Source of the DNA: Frigoribacterium sp. VKM Ac-2836
Lineage (GTDB): Bacteria; Actinomycetota; Actinomycetes; Actinomycetales; Microbacteriaceae
Direction of reading: 5' to 3'
Length of the DNA stretch: 64,000 bases
Assembly: GCF_013248995.1 (NCBI RefSeq)
Contig: NZ_JABRPK010000002.1
Coordinates: 868,001-932,000 of the forward strand
A program made the translations under genes and the position numbers. The notes under the pieces were generated by a model. That model saw only the letters and a list, made by a program, of their open reading frames with translations. It was not told the DNA's origin and searched no databases. Below are positions 7,492 to 16,645 of this stretch, in pieces. Position 1 is the first letter of the stretch. Each line of letters begins with the position of its first letter.

Positions 7492-9159
7492 TCACCGCTC
7501 GTATCTGAGCACGTTCGTGCGGGTGAGGTGCCACTCGTCGGCGACGTGGAAGCCTTTCGCGGCGAGGTCGGCGGTGACGCGGGGGCGCCAGTCCTGCTTG
7601 TCGCTCGTGATCAGCCAGACCACGTCGAGGTCGTCCGTGCGGTCGATGACGTCCTCGAGCGGGTACTGGACCTCCCACAGGCCCCCCGTCTCGGCCGCGG
7701 GCGTCTCGAGCGTGAAGTCGGACATGCCCTCGAACGCCGCGGGGTAGGTGTGCTCGATGATGCGCGAGGTGGCCTTCGGATGCCGACGTACGGGGCCGAA
7801 GACGACGCCCTCGTCCGTGCCGGCGGGTTCGAGAGCCCGTTGCTCGCTGACGAGGTCGGCCACCTGGTTCCAGGCCGCCGAGTCCTTGGCCTCGGGCTGC
7901 CGCTGGCGCTCCCAGGTCGGGGCGGTGAGTGTCAGGGCGAGCAGCAGCACCAGCGCGATCACGCGCCGCCAGGGGACGGCGGCCACGGCGACGGCCATCA
8001 TGATCGCGACGGCCGGGGTGCCGAAGGTCAGGTAACGCGGCGAGTAGAGCGGCTCGGTCACGAGCGAGACGCCGACGAGTCCGACGGTGGGGACGATCAT
8101 CCACGGCAGGACGACCGCGACGAGGCCCCGGGCCCGGGGCACGAGACCGGCGGCCACGACGACCAGGCTGGCGACGACCAACATCCAGCCGAAGACGGCG
8201 AAGCGGTCGTTCTGGTAGAACCACTGCGTGGTCAGCACCTGGTCGATCGTGGCGAAGCTCGGTCGGTCGAGCCAGCCGACCTGGCCGCTCTGCTCGGAGG
8301 TGAAGTACACGACGGGCAGGCTCGCGAGCCCGGCGACGGCGGCACCGGCGAACCAGCCGACGAACGAACTACGGGCGCCGTGTGGACCGCCGACGGACGA
8401 CACCGGAGCCGCCGCGTCCCGCGACGCGGCCACCGACCCGTAGGAGGCGCGGAGGCGTCGCTCGCGTCGCCACTGCAAAAGCATGGTGACGCCGTGCCCC
8501 ACCACGACGAAGGCGACGTACAGGAAGAACAGCACCGCGACCACGGCGAGCACGGCGTAGGCGACCCACCAGCGCACCGCCGACGCTCGGGTGCGGGTCT
8601 CGCCCACCTGTGCGGTGCGGCGCGAGGCGGTGACGAGCACGAGGGTCAGGGCGACGGCGAACAGCGCCGAGAAGGCGTACGAGCGACCCTCGCCGCCCAT
8701 CCAGGTCACGCGGGGGATCAGGCAGAACAGCAGGCCGGCGACGACGGCCGTCCTCCGATCGGCCAGGCTGCGGGCGAGAACGACCGTGAAGGCGGCGGCC
8801 AGTCCCGTGGCGATCGTGCTGGGCACCCGCAGCGTGACGGGCGAGTACGGGAACACGTCGAACCAGAGGTGCATGAACGCGTAGTAGGTGGCGTGCACCA
8901 GGTCGACGTTCTGGATCATCTGCCAGAGCTGGCCCCAGCTGCGCGTGGCCGAGATGACCGTGGCGGCCTCGTCGTACCAGACGGACGGCACCCAGAGGAA
9001 GGCGCCCGAGATCGCGGCGGCCAGCACGCCGATCAGCAGGGCGTCCAGGTGACGCCAGTGTCGGAGGCGCGCGAGGGTCGTGCCCCGACCGGACCCGGGA
9101 GTCGTGGATACAGTGGGCGCGGTCGATCGACCGTCGGCCGGATGCAGGAGGTTCGTCAT
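7492..9159 (-). CDS. GT-C type (GT39-like) polytopic membrane glycosyltransferase
   Basis: 555 residues with about ten hydrophobic segments from residue 38 to 410 and a soluble C-terminal domain of about 150 residues. The first extracytoplasmic loop has WVPSVWYDEAATVI, the DE motif of polyprenyl-phosphate-sugar-dependent GT-C enzymes (RgtA/B/C/D-like, PMT superfamily). It probably transfers a sugar to a cell-envelope acceptor; donor and acceptor are unknown. On the minus strand a purine-rich GAGGGGGAAGAG precedes the ATG. This start codon overlaps the ATG of the divergent moeZ-like gene within a shared CATG. A start further inside is possible because the first 35 residues are hydrophilic and poorly constrained. 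Confidence 0.8.
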   Translation of the reverse strand: MTNLLHPADGRSTAPTVSTTPGSGRGTTLARLRHWRHLDALLIGVLAAAISGAFLWVPSVWYDEAATVISATRSWGQLWQMIQNVDLVHATYYAFMHLWFDVFPYSPVTLRVPSTIATGLAAAFTVVLARSLADRRTAVVAGLLFCLIPRVTWMGGEGRSYAFSALFAVALTLVLVTASRRTAQVGETRTRASAVRWWVAYAVLAVVAVLFFLYVAFVVVGHGVTMLLQWRRERRLRASYGSVAASRDAAAPVSSVGGPHGARSSFVGWFAGAAVAGLASLPVVYFTSEQSGQVGWLDRPSFATIDQVLTTQWFYQNDRFAVFGWMLVVASLVVVAAGLVPRARGLVAVVLPWMIVPTVGLVGVSLVTEPLYSPRYLTFGTPAVAIMMAVAVAAVPWRRVIALVLLLALTLTAPTWERQRQPEAKDSAAWNQVADLVSEQRALEPAGTDEGVVFGPVRRHPKATSRIIEHTYPAAFEGMSDFTLETPAAETGGLWEVQYPLEDVIDRTDDLDVVWLITSDKQDWRPRVTADLAAKGFHVADEWHLTRTNVLRYER

Positions 9160-10441
9160 GTCGTCTCTTCCCCCTCTCGGCGGATCTCGCGCGCGACACG
9201 GTGGTGACGCGCACGGGGCGGCCGTGCGCGACGGTGGTGCGCACGGTGCCGACGCGCGCGACGGTGGACGCGACGGCGACCCCGCCGAGGGCGAACGCTA
9301 CTCGCGGAGCGTCCGTCTGCCGGGGTTCGGTCTGGGCTCCCAGGGGCGCCTGACGGCGTCGAGGGTGCTGGTGGTCGGTGCCGGCGGGCTGGGCGCGCCG
9401 GTCATCCAATATCTCGCAGCCTCGGGTGTGGGAACCCTGGGAATCGTCGACGACGATGCCGTCGACCTGTCGAACCTACAGCGCCAGGTGCTGTTCCGGC
9501 CCGACCAGGTGGGCTTCCCCAAGGCTCGCGCCGCCGCCGACTGGGTGCGCGCCGCCAACCCCGACGTGACCGTCGTCGCCCACCCGTTCCGGCTGACCGA
9601 GCGCACCGCCGACCTGCTGGACGACTACGACCTGGTGGTCGACGGCAGCGACTCCTTCGACACCTGCTACCTCGTGGCGGACGCGGCGGCCGCGCGGGGC
9701 CTGCCGGTCGTCTGGGGCAGCGTCAACCGGTGGGACGGTCAGTTCAGCGTCTTCTGGGACGACGCCCCCGACGGCCGTGCCGTCGACTACCGCGACCTGC
9801 ACCCCGCCCCGCCCGCGTCGGGCTGGGACGAGTCCTGTGCCGACGTCGGCGTCCTCGGGCCACTGTGCGGAACGGTGGGCGCGGGCATGGCCGGCGAGGC
9901 CGTGAAGCTGCTCACCGGGCTGGGCGAGCCCCTGCTCGGACGAGTCGTGACCGTCGACGCCCTGGGTGGCACCTGGCGCGAGAGCCGGCTGGCGCGAGCG
10001 CCGCACCGGGTCGAGGCCCGGGCCACGGTGAACGCCGCGCGCCGCGCCTCCTCGTCCTCGGTCGCGGGGGCGCAGGCGACCACCGTCGACGCGCCGGCGC
10101 GCGGTCGCAGCGTCGGGCCCGACGTCGACGCCGACGAGCTGTCGGCCCTGCTGGAGGCGCGCACGGCCGGTGACACCACCTTCACCCTGCTCGACGTGCG
10201 AGAGGTCGACGAGCACGACTTCGCCCACATCGCCGGCGACGTGCAGGCGCCCGGATACGGCACGCGAACGCGTCAGCGGCCCGAACTCGACGCCGGTCAC
10301 CGGGTGGTCGTCTACTGTGCCCGGGGCCCACGCGCCCGGGCCGCCGCCGACCTGCTGGCGGGCGACGGGTTCGACGTGTCGGTCCTGCACGGCGGCATGC
10401 TCGGTTGGCAGCTCGCCCAGGGGACGCCCACGCGACCCTAG
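9158..10441 (+). CDS. moeZ: MoeZ-like adenylyltransferase/sulfurtransferase (ThiF domain plus rhodanese domain)
   Basis: 427 residues. A Gly/His/Arg/Asp/Ala-rich N-terminal stretch of about 45 residues comes first. The E1-like ThiF/MoeB domain follows (YSRSVRLPGFG, VLVVGAGGLGAPVIQYL, DDDAVDLSNLQRQVLF, VVDGSDSFDTCYLV, DESCADVGVLGPLCG), with a C-terminal rhodanese domain (LLDVREVDEHDFAHIAG) whose catalytic loop is YCARGPRARAA. Such fusions adenylate and then thiocarboxylate the C-terminal glycine of MoaD-type sulfur carriers. The ATG at 9158 has a perfect AGGAGG 5 nt upstream, inside the 5' coding end of the divergent gene. The convergent moaD next door supports a role in molybdopterin synthesis. 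Confidence 0.9.
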   Translation: MSSLPPLGGSRARHGGDAHGAAVRDGGAHGADARDGGRDGDPAEGERYSRSVRLPGFGLGSQGRLTASRVLVVGAGGLGAPVIQYLAASGVGTLGIVDDDAVDLSNLQRQVLFRPDQVGFPKARAAADWVRAANPDVTVVAHPFRLTERTADLLDDYDLVVDGSDSFDTCYLVADAAAARGLPVVWGSVNRWDGQFSVFWDDAPDGRAVDYRDLHPAPPASGWDESCADVGVLGPLCGTVGAGMAGEAVKLLTGLGEPLLGRVVTVDALGGTWRESRLARAPHRVEARATVNAARRASSSSVAGAQATTVDAPARGRSVGPDVDADELSALLEARTAGDTTFTLLDVREVDEHDFAHIAGDVQAPGYGTRTRQRPELDAGHRVVVYCARGPRARAAADLLAGDGFDVSVLHGGMLGWQLAQGTPTRP

Positions 10442-10452
10442 TCGGGCAGCGC

Positions 10453-10770
10453 TCAGCCGCCCGCGAAGGGAGGCATGACGTCGATCACCGTGCCGTCGGG
10501 CACGAGCTGCTCGCGGTCACGTGTCGTGAGGCCGTCCACGAGGAACGAGCAGCGCAGCAGCACGTCGCGGAAGTCCGCGGCCGACACGCCTTCGACGGGG
10601 CGGACCTCGGTCAGGAGTCGCCCGATCGTGGGGCGTTCGCCGGCGGGGACGTCCACGCGCTGGTCGTCGCGGCCCACCGCGGTGCGGGCCGCCGCGAAGA
10701 AGCGCAGCGTGGCCGAGACGGCGGTCGGGGCGGTGCCCTCGACGGTGGTGTCGGGGTGGGTGGTGGTCAC
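10453..10770 (-). CDS. moaD: Molybdopterin synthase sulfur-carrier subunit MoaD
   Basis: 105 residues, ubiquitin-like fold; it carries the thiocarboxylate sulfur used by MoaE to convert precursor Z (cPMP) to molybdopterin. The sequence ends in MPPFAGG, the mandatory Gly-Gly tail, after ATLRFFAAARTAVG and LVPDGTVIDV. The first 20 residues are a Thr/Pro-rich extension. It starts with GTG 1 nt after the moaA stop, and the GGAGG ribosome-binding site is the last coding part of moaA, so translation is coupled. It converges on the moeZ-like gene with 11 bp between the stops. Confidence 0.93.
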   Translation of the reverse strand: MTTTHPDTTVEGTAPTAVSATLRFFAAARTAVGRDDQRVDVPAGERPTIGRLLTEVRPVEGVSAADFRDVLLRCSFLVDGLTTRDREQLVPDGTVIDVMPPFAGG

Positions 10771-10771
10771 G

Positions 10772-11866
10772 TCAGCCTCCGATGGCGCTCATGGTGCGTT
10801 CGGGTTGCACGAAGTCGGGGTCGTCGATGCCGTGGCCCGAGGGCTTGGCCCACATGGCGCCACGCCACGCGTCCGCGAGCTCGTCGTCGCCGGCCCCGCT
10901 GCGCAACAGATCGCGCAGGCCGGTCTCGCCGCCGCTGAACAGGCAGCTGCGGATGCCGCCCTCGGCGGTCATGCGGGTTCGGCGGCAGTCGGCGCAGAAC
11001 GGCTCGCTGACCGAGGCGATGATGCCGACCCGGCCGGTCAGACCGGCGTCGTCGCCCCGACCGACGGCGTCGAACAGCTCGGCGGGTGCGCCGTCGCGTT
11101 CGACGTCGGCGGGGCTCAGATCGAAGCGGGTGGCGATCAGCGAGTGGATGTCGCGCGAGGTGACGAAGGAGGCGCGGTCCCAGCTGCGGTCGGCGTCCAA
11201 CGGCATCTGCTCGATGAACCGCAGCTCGTGGCCGCCGCGCAGCGCCCAGGCGAGCAGGTCGGGTGCTTCGTGGTCGTTGACGCCCGGCAGCAGCACGGCG
11301 TTGATCTTGACCGGGGTGAGGCCGGCGGCGGCGGCGGCGTCGACCCCGGCGAGCACCTTGTCGAGGAACGGCCGTCGGGAGACCTTCATGAACGTCTCGG
11401 CGTGCAGCGAGTCGAGTGACACGTTCACGCGGTCGAGCCCCGCGTCGGCGAGGGCCTGTGCCCGGTGCGCCAGGCCGATGGCGTTCGTGGTCAGCGAGAC
11501 CTCGGGCCGCGGTTCGATGGCGGCGACCCGTCGAACGATGTCGATCAGGTCGGCGCGCAGCAGAGGCTCGCCCCCGGTGAAGCGCACCTGTCGGATGCCG
11601 AGGTCTCGGACGCCGATGCCGACCAAGCGCACGATCTCGTCGGCGTCCAGAGCCTGCTCGCGGGGGAGGGCCGGCAGGCCTTCGGCCGGCATGCAGTAGG
11701 TGCAGCGCAGGTTGCACTTGTCCGTCAACGAGACGCGCAGGTCGGTGGCGGTGCGGCCGAAGCGGTCGAGCAGCCCCGGTGCGGCATCGCTCGACGGCCG
11801 GGGCGGCAGCAGGGCGTCGGCGGAGGCCCTCCCGGGCATGGTGGGCAGTCCGAGCGAGACGGTCAT
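10772..11866 (-). CDS. moaA: GTP 3',8-cyclase MoaA (radical SAM)
   Basis: 364 residues. MoaA starts molybdenum cofactor synthesis by cyclising GTP to 3',8-cyclo-GTP. The radical-SAM cluster motif is SLTDKCNLRCTYCMP (CxxxCxxC). The second, substrate-binding Fe-S cluster is in PFCADCRRTRMTAEGGIRSC. RFTGGEPLLR is the GGEP SAM motif. The C-terminus is SAIGG, the double glycine needed for activity. The ATG lies 6 nt downstream of TAACCT on this strand, so the transcript should be leaderless and cannot carry a Moco riboswitch. It is divergent from the Mop-type regulator. Confidence 0.96.
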   Translation of the reverse strand: MTVSLGLPTMPGRASADALLPPRPSSDAAPGLLDRFGRTATDLRVSLTDKCNLRCTYCMPAEGLPALPREQALDADEIVRLVGIGVRDLGIRQVRFTGGEPLLRADLIDIVRRVAAIEPRPEVSLTTNAIGLAHRAQALADAGLDRVNVSLDSLHAETFMKVSRRPFLDKVLAGVDAAAAAGLTPVKINAVLLPGVNDHEAPDLLAWALRGGHELRFIEQMPLDADRSWDRASFVTSRDIHSLIATRFDLSPADVERDGAPAELFDAVGRGDDAGLTGRVGIIASVSEPFCADCRRTRMTAEGGIRSCLFSGGETGLRDLLRSGAGDDELADAWRGAMWAKPSGHGIDDPDFVQPERTMSAIGG

Positions 11867-12024
11867 CCGTCGAGGTTAAGCCCGCGGGGCCGAACGCGCG
11901 GTGTCCATCTTTCGTGACCTGCGCCTCCGTTCGTCCTCTGGCGCGCGCCACGAGGGGGCCATGAGGTGTCCGGAGACCTCCACCCGACGAGCGTCTCCGC
12001 GCATTCGGAACTATGGTGGCTCTC
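11867..12024. promoter_or_regulatory. Divergent moaA / mop-modABC promoter region
   Basis: 158 bp without a gene. TAACCT (11873-11878, minus) ends 6 nt from the moaA ATG and TATGGT (12012-12017, plus) ends 7 nt from the mop ATG. Between them is the palindrome TGGCGCGCGCCA (11939-11950) and the imperfect inverted pair around GGTGTCCGGAGACC (about 11963-11976), either of which could bind a regulator. No match to a classical ModE box was seen. Confidence 0.4.
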
Positions 12025-12429
12025 ATGACGCAGATACGGATCAAAGACGCCGCGGCGTTTCTCGGCGTCAGTGACGACACCGTCCGGCGCTGGGTCGACC
12101 TCGGTCTGCTCACGAGTGAGAAGGACGCGGCCGGTCGCGGTGTCGTCGACGGTCTGTCCCTGGCGCGCCTCGCGCGCGAGAACGCCGTGCTGCCGGCCGA
12201 TCCGTCCGAGGTCGGGCGCTCGGCCCGCAACCGGCTGGTGGGCGTCGTCACCGAGATCACGGCCGATCGGGTCATGGCCCAGGTCGAACTGCAGTGCGGA
12301 CCGCACCGCATCGTCTCGCTGATGAGCAGCGAAGCCGTCCGCGAGCTGGGCCTCGAGCCCGGCTCGGTGGCCATCGCCGTCGTGAAGGCCACGACGGTCA
12401 TCATCGAGACCCCCGGCGGGAAGGCCTGA
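12025..12429 (+). CDS. Mop-type molybdate-binding regulator: MerR-like HTH plus TOBE/Mop domain
   Basis: 134 residues. The N-terminal half is a MerR/excisionase-like helix-turn-helix (IRIKDAAAFLGVSDDTVRRWVD). The C-terminal half, from SARNRLVGVVTEI, is a single Mop/TOBE domain of about 65 residues (VVKATTVIIETP), the fold that binds molybdate oxyanion. It heads the modABC operon 3 nt before modA, so a molybdate-sensing role for this operon is a reasonable inference; direct evidence is lacking. ATG 12025 is preferred over 12013 because the latter falls within the -10 box TATGGT. Confidence 0.85.
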   Translation: MTQIRIKDAAAFLGVSDDTVRRWVDLGLLTSEKDAAGRGVVDGLSLARLARENAVLPADPSEVGRSARNRLVGVVTEITADRVMAQVELQCGPHRIVSLMSSEAVRELGLEPGSVAIAVVKATTVIIETPGGKA

Positions 12430-12432
12430 CCC

Positions 12433-13248
12433 GTGAGGCGAACCCCGAAGACCCTCGCCGTCCTGGCCGGTGCGACGACGATCGCCGCGGCTCTCGCCCT
12501 GACCGGCTGCTCCGGTTCGGTCGGTGACAGCACCACGAGGGCGTCCCCGTCCGCGTCGGCCGACGCCCTCGAGGGTTCGATCACGGTCTACGCCGCCGCC
12601 TCGCTCACGACGACGTTCACCGAGCTGGCTCACGAGTTCGACGAGGCCCACCCCGGTACGACGGTCGAGCTGACCTTCGCGGGCTCGTCCGACCTCGTCA
12701 CCCAGATCACCGAGGGCGCGCCCGCCGACGTCTTCGCCTCGGCGGACGAGAAGAACATGGCCAAGCTGACCGAGGCCGGCCTCGTCGAGTCCTCGGCCCC
12801 CGAGGACTTCGCGACCAACGTGCTCACCATCGCCGTGCCTCCGTCGAACCCGGCAGGGGTGGCCGACCTCGCCGACCTGGCGCGATCCGACGTGAAGACC
12901 GTGGTCTGCGCCCCGCAGGTGCCCTGCGGGGCCGCGACCGTGACGGTCGAGCAGGCAGCCGGCGTCACGATCTCGCCGGTCAGCGAAGAGTCCTCGGTCA
13001 CCGACGTGCTCGGCAAGGTCACCTCGGGCGAGGCCGACGCCGGACTGGTCTACGTGACCGACGTCGAGGCGGCGGGCGACAGCGTCGTGGGCGTCGACTT
13101 CGCCGAGTCGGACCAGGCGGTCAACACGTATCCGATCGCCCCCGTGGCCGACACGTCGAACCCCGAGGTGGCCCGGGCGTTCGTCGCCTTCGTCACGGGC
13201 GAGGTCGGGCGGGGCGTCCTCCAGGACGCAGGCTTCGGAACACCGTGA
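12433..13248 (+). CDS. modA: Molybdate ABC transporter substrate-binding lipoprotein
   Basis: 271 residues. The signal sequence has a lipobox LTGC (Cys about residue 26) for lipid anchoring, then a Ser/Thr-rich linker. The binding domain is typical of Mod[60 protein letters not shown], and [13 protein letters not shown] near the end. It captures molybdate or tungstate for ModBC. GTG start, 3 nt after the regulator stop; its own stop overlaps the modB GTG. Confidence 0.95.
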   Translation: MRRTPKTLAVLAGATTIAAALALTGCSGSVGDSTTRASPSASADALEGSITVYAAASLTTTFTELAHEFDEAHPGTTVELTFAGSSDLVTQITEGAPADVFASADEKNMAKLTEAGLVESSAPEDFATNVLTIAVPPSNPAGVADLADLARSDVKTVVCAPQVPCGAATVTVEQAAGVTISPVSEESSVTDVLGKVTSGEADAGLVYVTDVEAAGDSVVGVDFAESDQAVNTYPIAPVADTSNPEVARAFVAFVTGEVGRGVLQDAGFGTP

Positions 13249-14045
13249 GGTCGGTCCCGGCCTGGATCGCGGTCGCCGCCGCACTCGGCGCCGCCTTCGT
13301 CCTGCTGCCCCTGGTCGCCATGGTGTCGAGGGTCGACTGGGCCGAGTTCGGGCCCCTGGTCACGTCCCGGTCGTCGGTCGCGGCGTTGTGGCTCAGCCTG
13401 CGTACCTCGGTCGCCGCGACCTTGATCTGCGTCGTGCTCGGAGTGCCGATGGCGGTGGTGCTGGCTCGCACCGAGTTCTGGGGCCAGAAGGTGCTCCGAT
13501 CGCTCGTGCTGCTGCCCCTCGTGCTGCCGCCCGTCGTCGGGGGCATCGCCTTGCTGTACACCTTCGGGCGCCGCGGACTGCTCGGTCAGACCCTGGACGC
13601 GTTCGGCGTGACCATCGCCTTCTCGACCACGGCGGTCGTGCTGGCCCAGACGTTCGTCGCCCTGCCCTTCCTGGTGCTGAGCCTCGAGGGTGCCCTGCGC
13701 ACGGTGGGCACGCGGTACGAAGCCGTCGCCGCGACCCTCGGCGCCCGGCCCACGACCGTGCTGCGGCGCGTCACCCTGCCCATCGTGCTGCCCGCCCTCG
13801 TCTCGGGCGCCGTGCTGTCGTTCGCCCGGGCACTCGGCGAGTTCGGGGCCACGCTGACCTTCGCGGGGTCGTTGCAGGGCGTCACGCGCACCCTGCCGCT
13901 CGAGATCTACCTGCAACGCGAGACCGACCCCGACGCCGCCGTGGCGCTGTCGCTCGTGCTCGTCGTCCTGGCGGTCGTCGTCGTCGCCCTCGCGCACCAG
14001 GCCGGCCAGTCGTCCGGTCCGGCCACGAGGAGGCGCGGGCCGTGA
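13245..14045 (+). CDS. modB: Molybdate ABC transporter permease
   Basis: 266 residues with about six membrane segments. The EAA loop that contacts the ATPase is visible as [34 protein letters not shown]-type sequence ([17 protein letters not shown]) is the ModB signature following it. Start GTG (GTGAGG) overlaps the modA stop by 4 nt and the stop overlaps modC by 4 nt, a tightly coupled operon. Confidence 0.95.
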   Translation: MRSVPAWIAVAAALGAAFVLLPLVAMVSRVDWAEFGPLVTSRSSVAALWLSLRTSVAATLICVVLGVPMAVVLARTEFWGQKVLRSLVLLPLVLPPVVGGIALLYTFGRRGLLGQTLDAFGVTIAFSTTAVVLAQTFVALPFLVLSLEGALRTVGTRYEAVAATLGARPTTVLRRVTLPIVLPALVSGAVLSFARALGEFGATLTFAGSLQGVTRTLPLEIYLQRETDPDAAVALSLVLVVLAVVVVALAHQAGQSSGPATRRRGP

Positions 14046-15103
14046 CGCTCGAATTCGCCGCGGTGGTCGAGTCCCGCGGCTTCGACGTCGAGCTCACCGT
14101 CGCCGAGGGCGAGACGGTGGCGGTCCTCGGCCCCAACGGCGCGGGCAAGTCGACGCTGCTGGAGCTGATGGCGGGCCTGCTGCGACCCGACCACGGCACG
14201 GCCCGTCTGCGCGACCGGGTGCTGTTCGACCTCGACGGTCGCGGGCGCGGGTCCGTGCTGCGCCCACACGAGCGTGGAGTCTCGCTGCTCGCCCAGGACG
14301 CCCTGCTCTTCCCTCACCTCAGCGTCCTCGACAACGTCGCCTTCGGCCCGCGCAGCACCGGCGTGCCACGCCGCGAGGCCGGCCGCCGTGCCGCCGACTG
14401 GCTCGCCCGGGTCGATGCCACGGCGCTCGCCGACCGCCGGCCCGCCCAGCTGTCCGGCGGCCAGGCGCAGCGCATCGCCGTCGCGCGCGCCCTGGCGACG
14501 GACCCCGACCTGCTGCTGCTCGACGAGCCGATGGCCGCCCTGGACGTCTCGGTCGCGCCCGCCCTGAGACGGACGCTGCGCGACGTGCTGGCCGATCGCA
14601 CCGTGATCGTCGTCACGCACGACGTCCTCGACGCCTTCACCCTGGCCGACCGGGTGGTCGTGCTCGAGGGTGGCCGCGTCGTCGACTCCGGCCCCACGCG
14701 CACCGTGCTCGAACGGCCCACCACCTCGTTCGCCGCCGGGCTCGCGGCGCTGAACCTGCTGACCGGCACGGCGACGGCCGACGGCGGTGTGCGACTCGAC
14801 GACGGCACCGTGCTGGGCGCGCGCTCCGCCGACGGGCTGACGTCGGGCACGGCGGCGGCCGTGGCGGTCCGGCCGAGCGCCGTGCGCGTGACGACCGGGG
14901 CGCCGTCGGGCGCGACACCGCACGAGAACGTCCTCGACGTCGTCGTGACCGACCTCGAACCCCGTGGCGACGTCGTCCGGGTCCGGGCCGGGGACGTGTC
15001 GGCCGACGTCCTGCCGGGCGTCGTCGCCACCCTCGACCTCGTGCCGGGCACGGCGGTCCGGTTCTCGTTCGACGCCGGGGACGCCGTCGCCTATCTCGTC
15101 TGA
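14042..15103 (+). CDS. modC: Molybdate ABC transporter ATP-binding protein
   Basis: 353 residues. Walker A is GPNGAGKST, the Q-loop region [21 protein letters not shown], the ABC signature [15 protein letters not shown], Walker [13 protein letters not shown] and the switch His VTHD. A C-terminal TOBE domain of about 100 residues (from [11 protein letters not shown]) probably binds oxyanion for feedback. GTG at 14042 has GAGGAGG 8 nt upstream, supplied by a copy of the window-wide GGAGGCGCGG word. The 3' end overlaps the convergent GT87-like gene by 13 bp. Confidence 0.93.
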   Translation: MTLEFAAVVESRGFDVELTVAEGETVAVLGPNGAGKSTLLELMAGLLRPDHGTARLRDRVLFDLDGRGRGSVLRPHERGVSLLAQDALLFPHLSVLDNVAFGPRSTGVPRREAGRRAADWLARVDATALADRRPAQLSGGQAQRIAVARALATDPDLLLLDEPMAALDVSVAPALRRTLRDVLADRTVIVVTHDVLDAFTLADRVVVLEGGRVVDSGPTRTVLERPTTSFAAGLAALNLLTGTATADGGVRLDDGTVLGARSADGLTSGTAAAVAVRPSAVRVTTGAPSGATPHENVLDVVVTDLEPRGDVVRVRAGDVSADVLPGVVATLDLVPGTAVRFSFDAGDAVAYLV

Positions 15104-16560
15104 GCAGGCCCCGGGCCCGACCTGGAGCCGCCCGGCCGGCGTCCGACGACTTGGCGCACCCGCGCGACGTCGCGCCCGACCCCGTCGAGCAGGCGGTCGG
15201 TGAACCCGGGTCCGGCCCGCCAGAGGGTCACGAGCAGGATCAAGAGAACGGCCGAGGCGAGCGACGCCCGCTGCAGGGCCATGCCCGGCTCGAGTTGGCG
15301 TACGAGCAGAGCGAGCGGGATCGCCAACCACTCGACCCGCCCGGTCAGCGCGACGAACGGGACGAGCAGCAGGGCGTACCAGGGGTAGCGAGGGCTGACG
15401 GTGACGAGCGTCACGCCGATCATCACGAGCTGCCCCAGCCACGGGTCGTGCGCCGGGGTCTTCACCCACACGATCACGGCCGTGACGCCGACGATCAGCA
15501 CGGCGACCGGCGTCGTCCAGGCATCGGGCATGAAGGCCGACAGGAACACGAACCGCGAGCCGTCCTCGTAGCCCTCTTCGGTCAGGTAACCCGGCAGGTA
15601 TCCGAGCACGCCCCACCCGGTCATCGCGACGTAGGGCACGTACAGCACGGCGAAGGTGACGACGGAGGCGCTGATCACCTTCCAGGGCTGCCCGCGCAGT
15701 AGGGCGGGTGCCGCGATCACCGGGATGAGCTTGGTGGCGATCGCGGCTCCGAGCGCGATGCCGCCGCGGAAGCGCCGACCGGTCGCGACGAGCAACGACG
15801 CGGCGACCACGAGCACGGCGCCGAGCAGGTCGACGTGGGAGTTGGTGATGCCCTCGCCGACCACGAGCGGGCACCAACCCCAGAGCGCCGCCCAGCGGGG
15901 GTCGAGACCTCGACGACGCAGGGTGGTCAGCAGGGCGAGGGTGGTCCCCAGCACGAGCACGAAGCCCATCGCCTGGAGCGGGAAGAACCCGGCGTCGGGT
16001 CCGACCACGGCCGACACCGCCCAGAAGTACAGCTCGGCCATCGGCGGGTAGATCGTCGGGACGTCGGGTCGGTTGATCAGCGTGCAGACGACGTCGCCGG
16101 TCTGGCTGTCGTAGGCGCGGTGCACCTGGCGGTCGGGCTCGCCGCAGCGTTCACCGATCGTGCCGTCGGTGCGGGTGAACGGCGTCGACTCGGGGAAGAT
16201 CCACGCCGGTCGCAGGTCGCGCAGCTCGCCCGCGTCGGGCGTGTACTCGTAGGGCGAGACGCCGGCGGTCTGCACGATGCCGTCCCAGGCGTACCGGGCC
16301 GGGTCGGTGCTCGTGTTGGGCACGCCGGTGAGGCCCGCACCACCGACCAGTGCCGTGCCCGCGATCACGAGGGCCGTGACGTGTCGCACGGGCACCCGGC
16401 GCAGCAGCACGACCGCCAGCGCGAACAGCGCCCAGCAGACGGCGGTCCAGACCACGAAGTCGGTGCGCAGCTCTTTCATCAGGAACCCGACGTTCACCAC
16501 GCCCCAGGCGATCGCCCCGGCCAATCCGAGGACGGCAACGGCCGCGAACACAGTACGCAC
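15091..16560 (-). CDS. GT87-like polytopic membrane glycosyltransferase (mannosyltransferase-like)
   Basis: 489 residues, about eleven hydrophobic segments and a basic tail. Features match the DUF2029/GT87 family of polyprenyl-phosphomannose-dependent enzymes: an extracytoplasmic loop with WDGIVQTAGVSPYEYTPD, TIYPPMAELYF, a segment ITNSHVDLLGAVLVVAA, and ATKLIPVIAAPALL. It probably decorates lipoglycans; the acceptor is unknown. GTG 16560 was taken as start because the hydrophobic segment begins right after it and longer versions would run into the divergent oxidoreductase gene. The 3' end overlaps modC by 13 bp. Confidence 0.75.
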   Translation of the reverse strand: MRTVFAAVAVLGLAGAIAWGVVNVGFLMKELRTDFVVWTAVCWALFALAVVLLRRVPVRHVTALVIAGTALVGGAGLTGVPNTSTDPARYAWDGIVQTAGVSPYEYTPDAGELRDLRPAWIFPESTPFTRTDGTIGERCGEPDRQVHRAYDSQTGDVVCTLINRPDVPTIYPPMAELYFWAVSAVVGPDAGFFPLQAMGFVLVLGTTLALLTTLRRRGLDPRWAALWGWCPLVVGEGITNSHVDLLGAVLVVAASLLVATGRRFRGGIALGAAIATKLIPVIAAPALLRGQPWKVISASVVTFAVLYVPYVAMTGWGVLGYLPGYLTEEGYEDGSRFVFLSAFMPDAWTTPVAVLIVGVTAVIVWVKTPAHDPWLGQLVMIGVTLVTVSPRYPWYALLLVPFVALTGRVEWLAIPLALLVRQLEPGMALQRASLASAVLLILLVTLWRAGPGFTDRLLDGVGRDVARVRQVVGRRPGGSRSGPGPAQTR

Positions 16561-16645
16561 GCCCCCAGTCTGGCCGAATCGGCCCTGGGAGTCCGTCCAA
16601 CCCGTGCGCATCGGAGATGATGAGCCACATGAGACGATCGACACC

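Noticed and set aside
7528-9207. A 559-codon plus-strand frame opposite the membrane glycosyltransferase
   Set aside because: Asp/Gly/Arg/His-rich with no domain; the opposite strand shows membrane helices and a GT-C motif.
11867-12024. A Moco riboswitch upstream of moaA or modABC
   Set aside because: Both genes appear leaderless, with -10 boxes 6-7 nt from the start codons, so no room exists for an aptamer; no Moco-motif pattern was recognised.
12025-12429. Full-length ModE regulator
   Set aside because: Only 134 residues with a MerR/excisionase-like HTH and one Mop domain; ModE has a LysR-like winged helix and tandem Mop domains.
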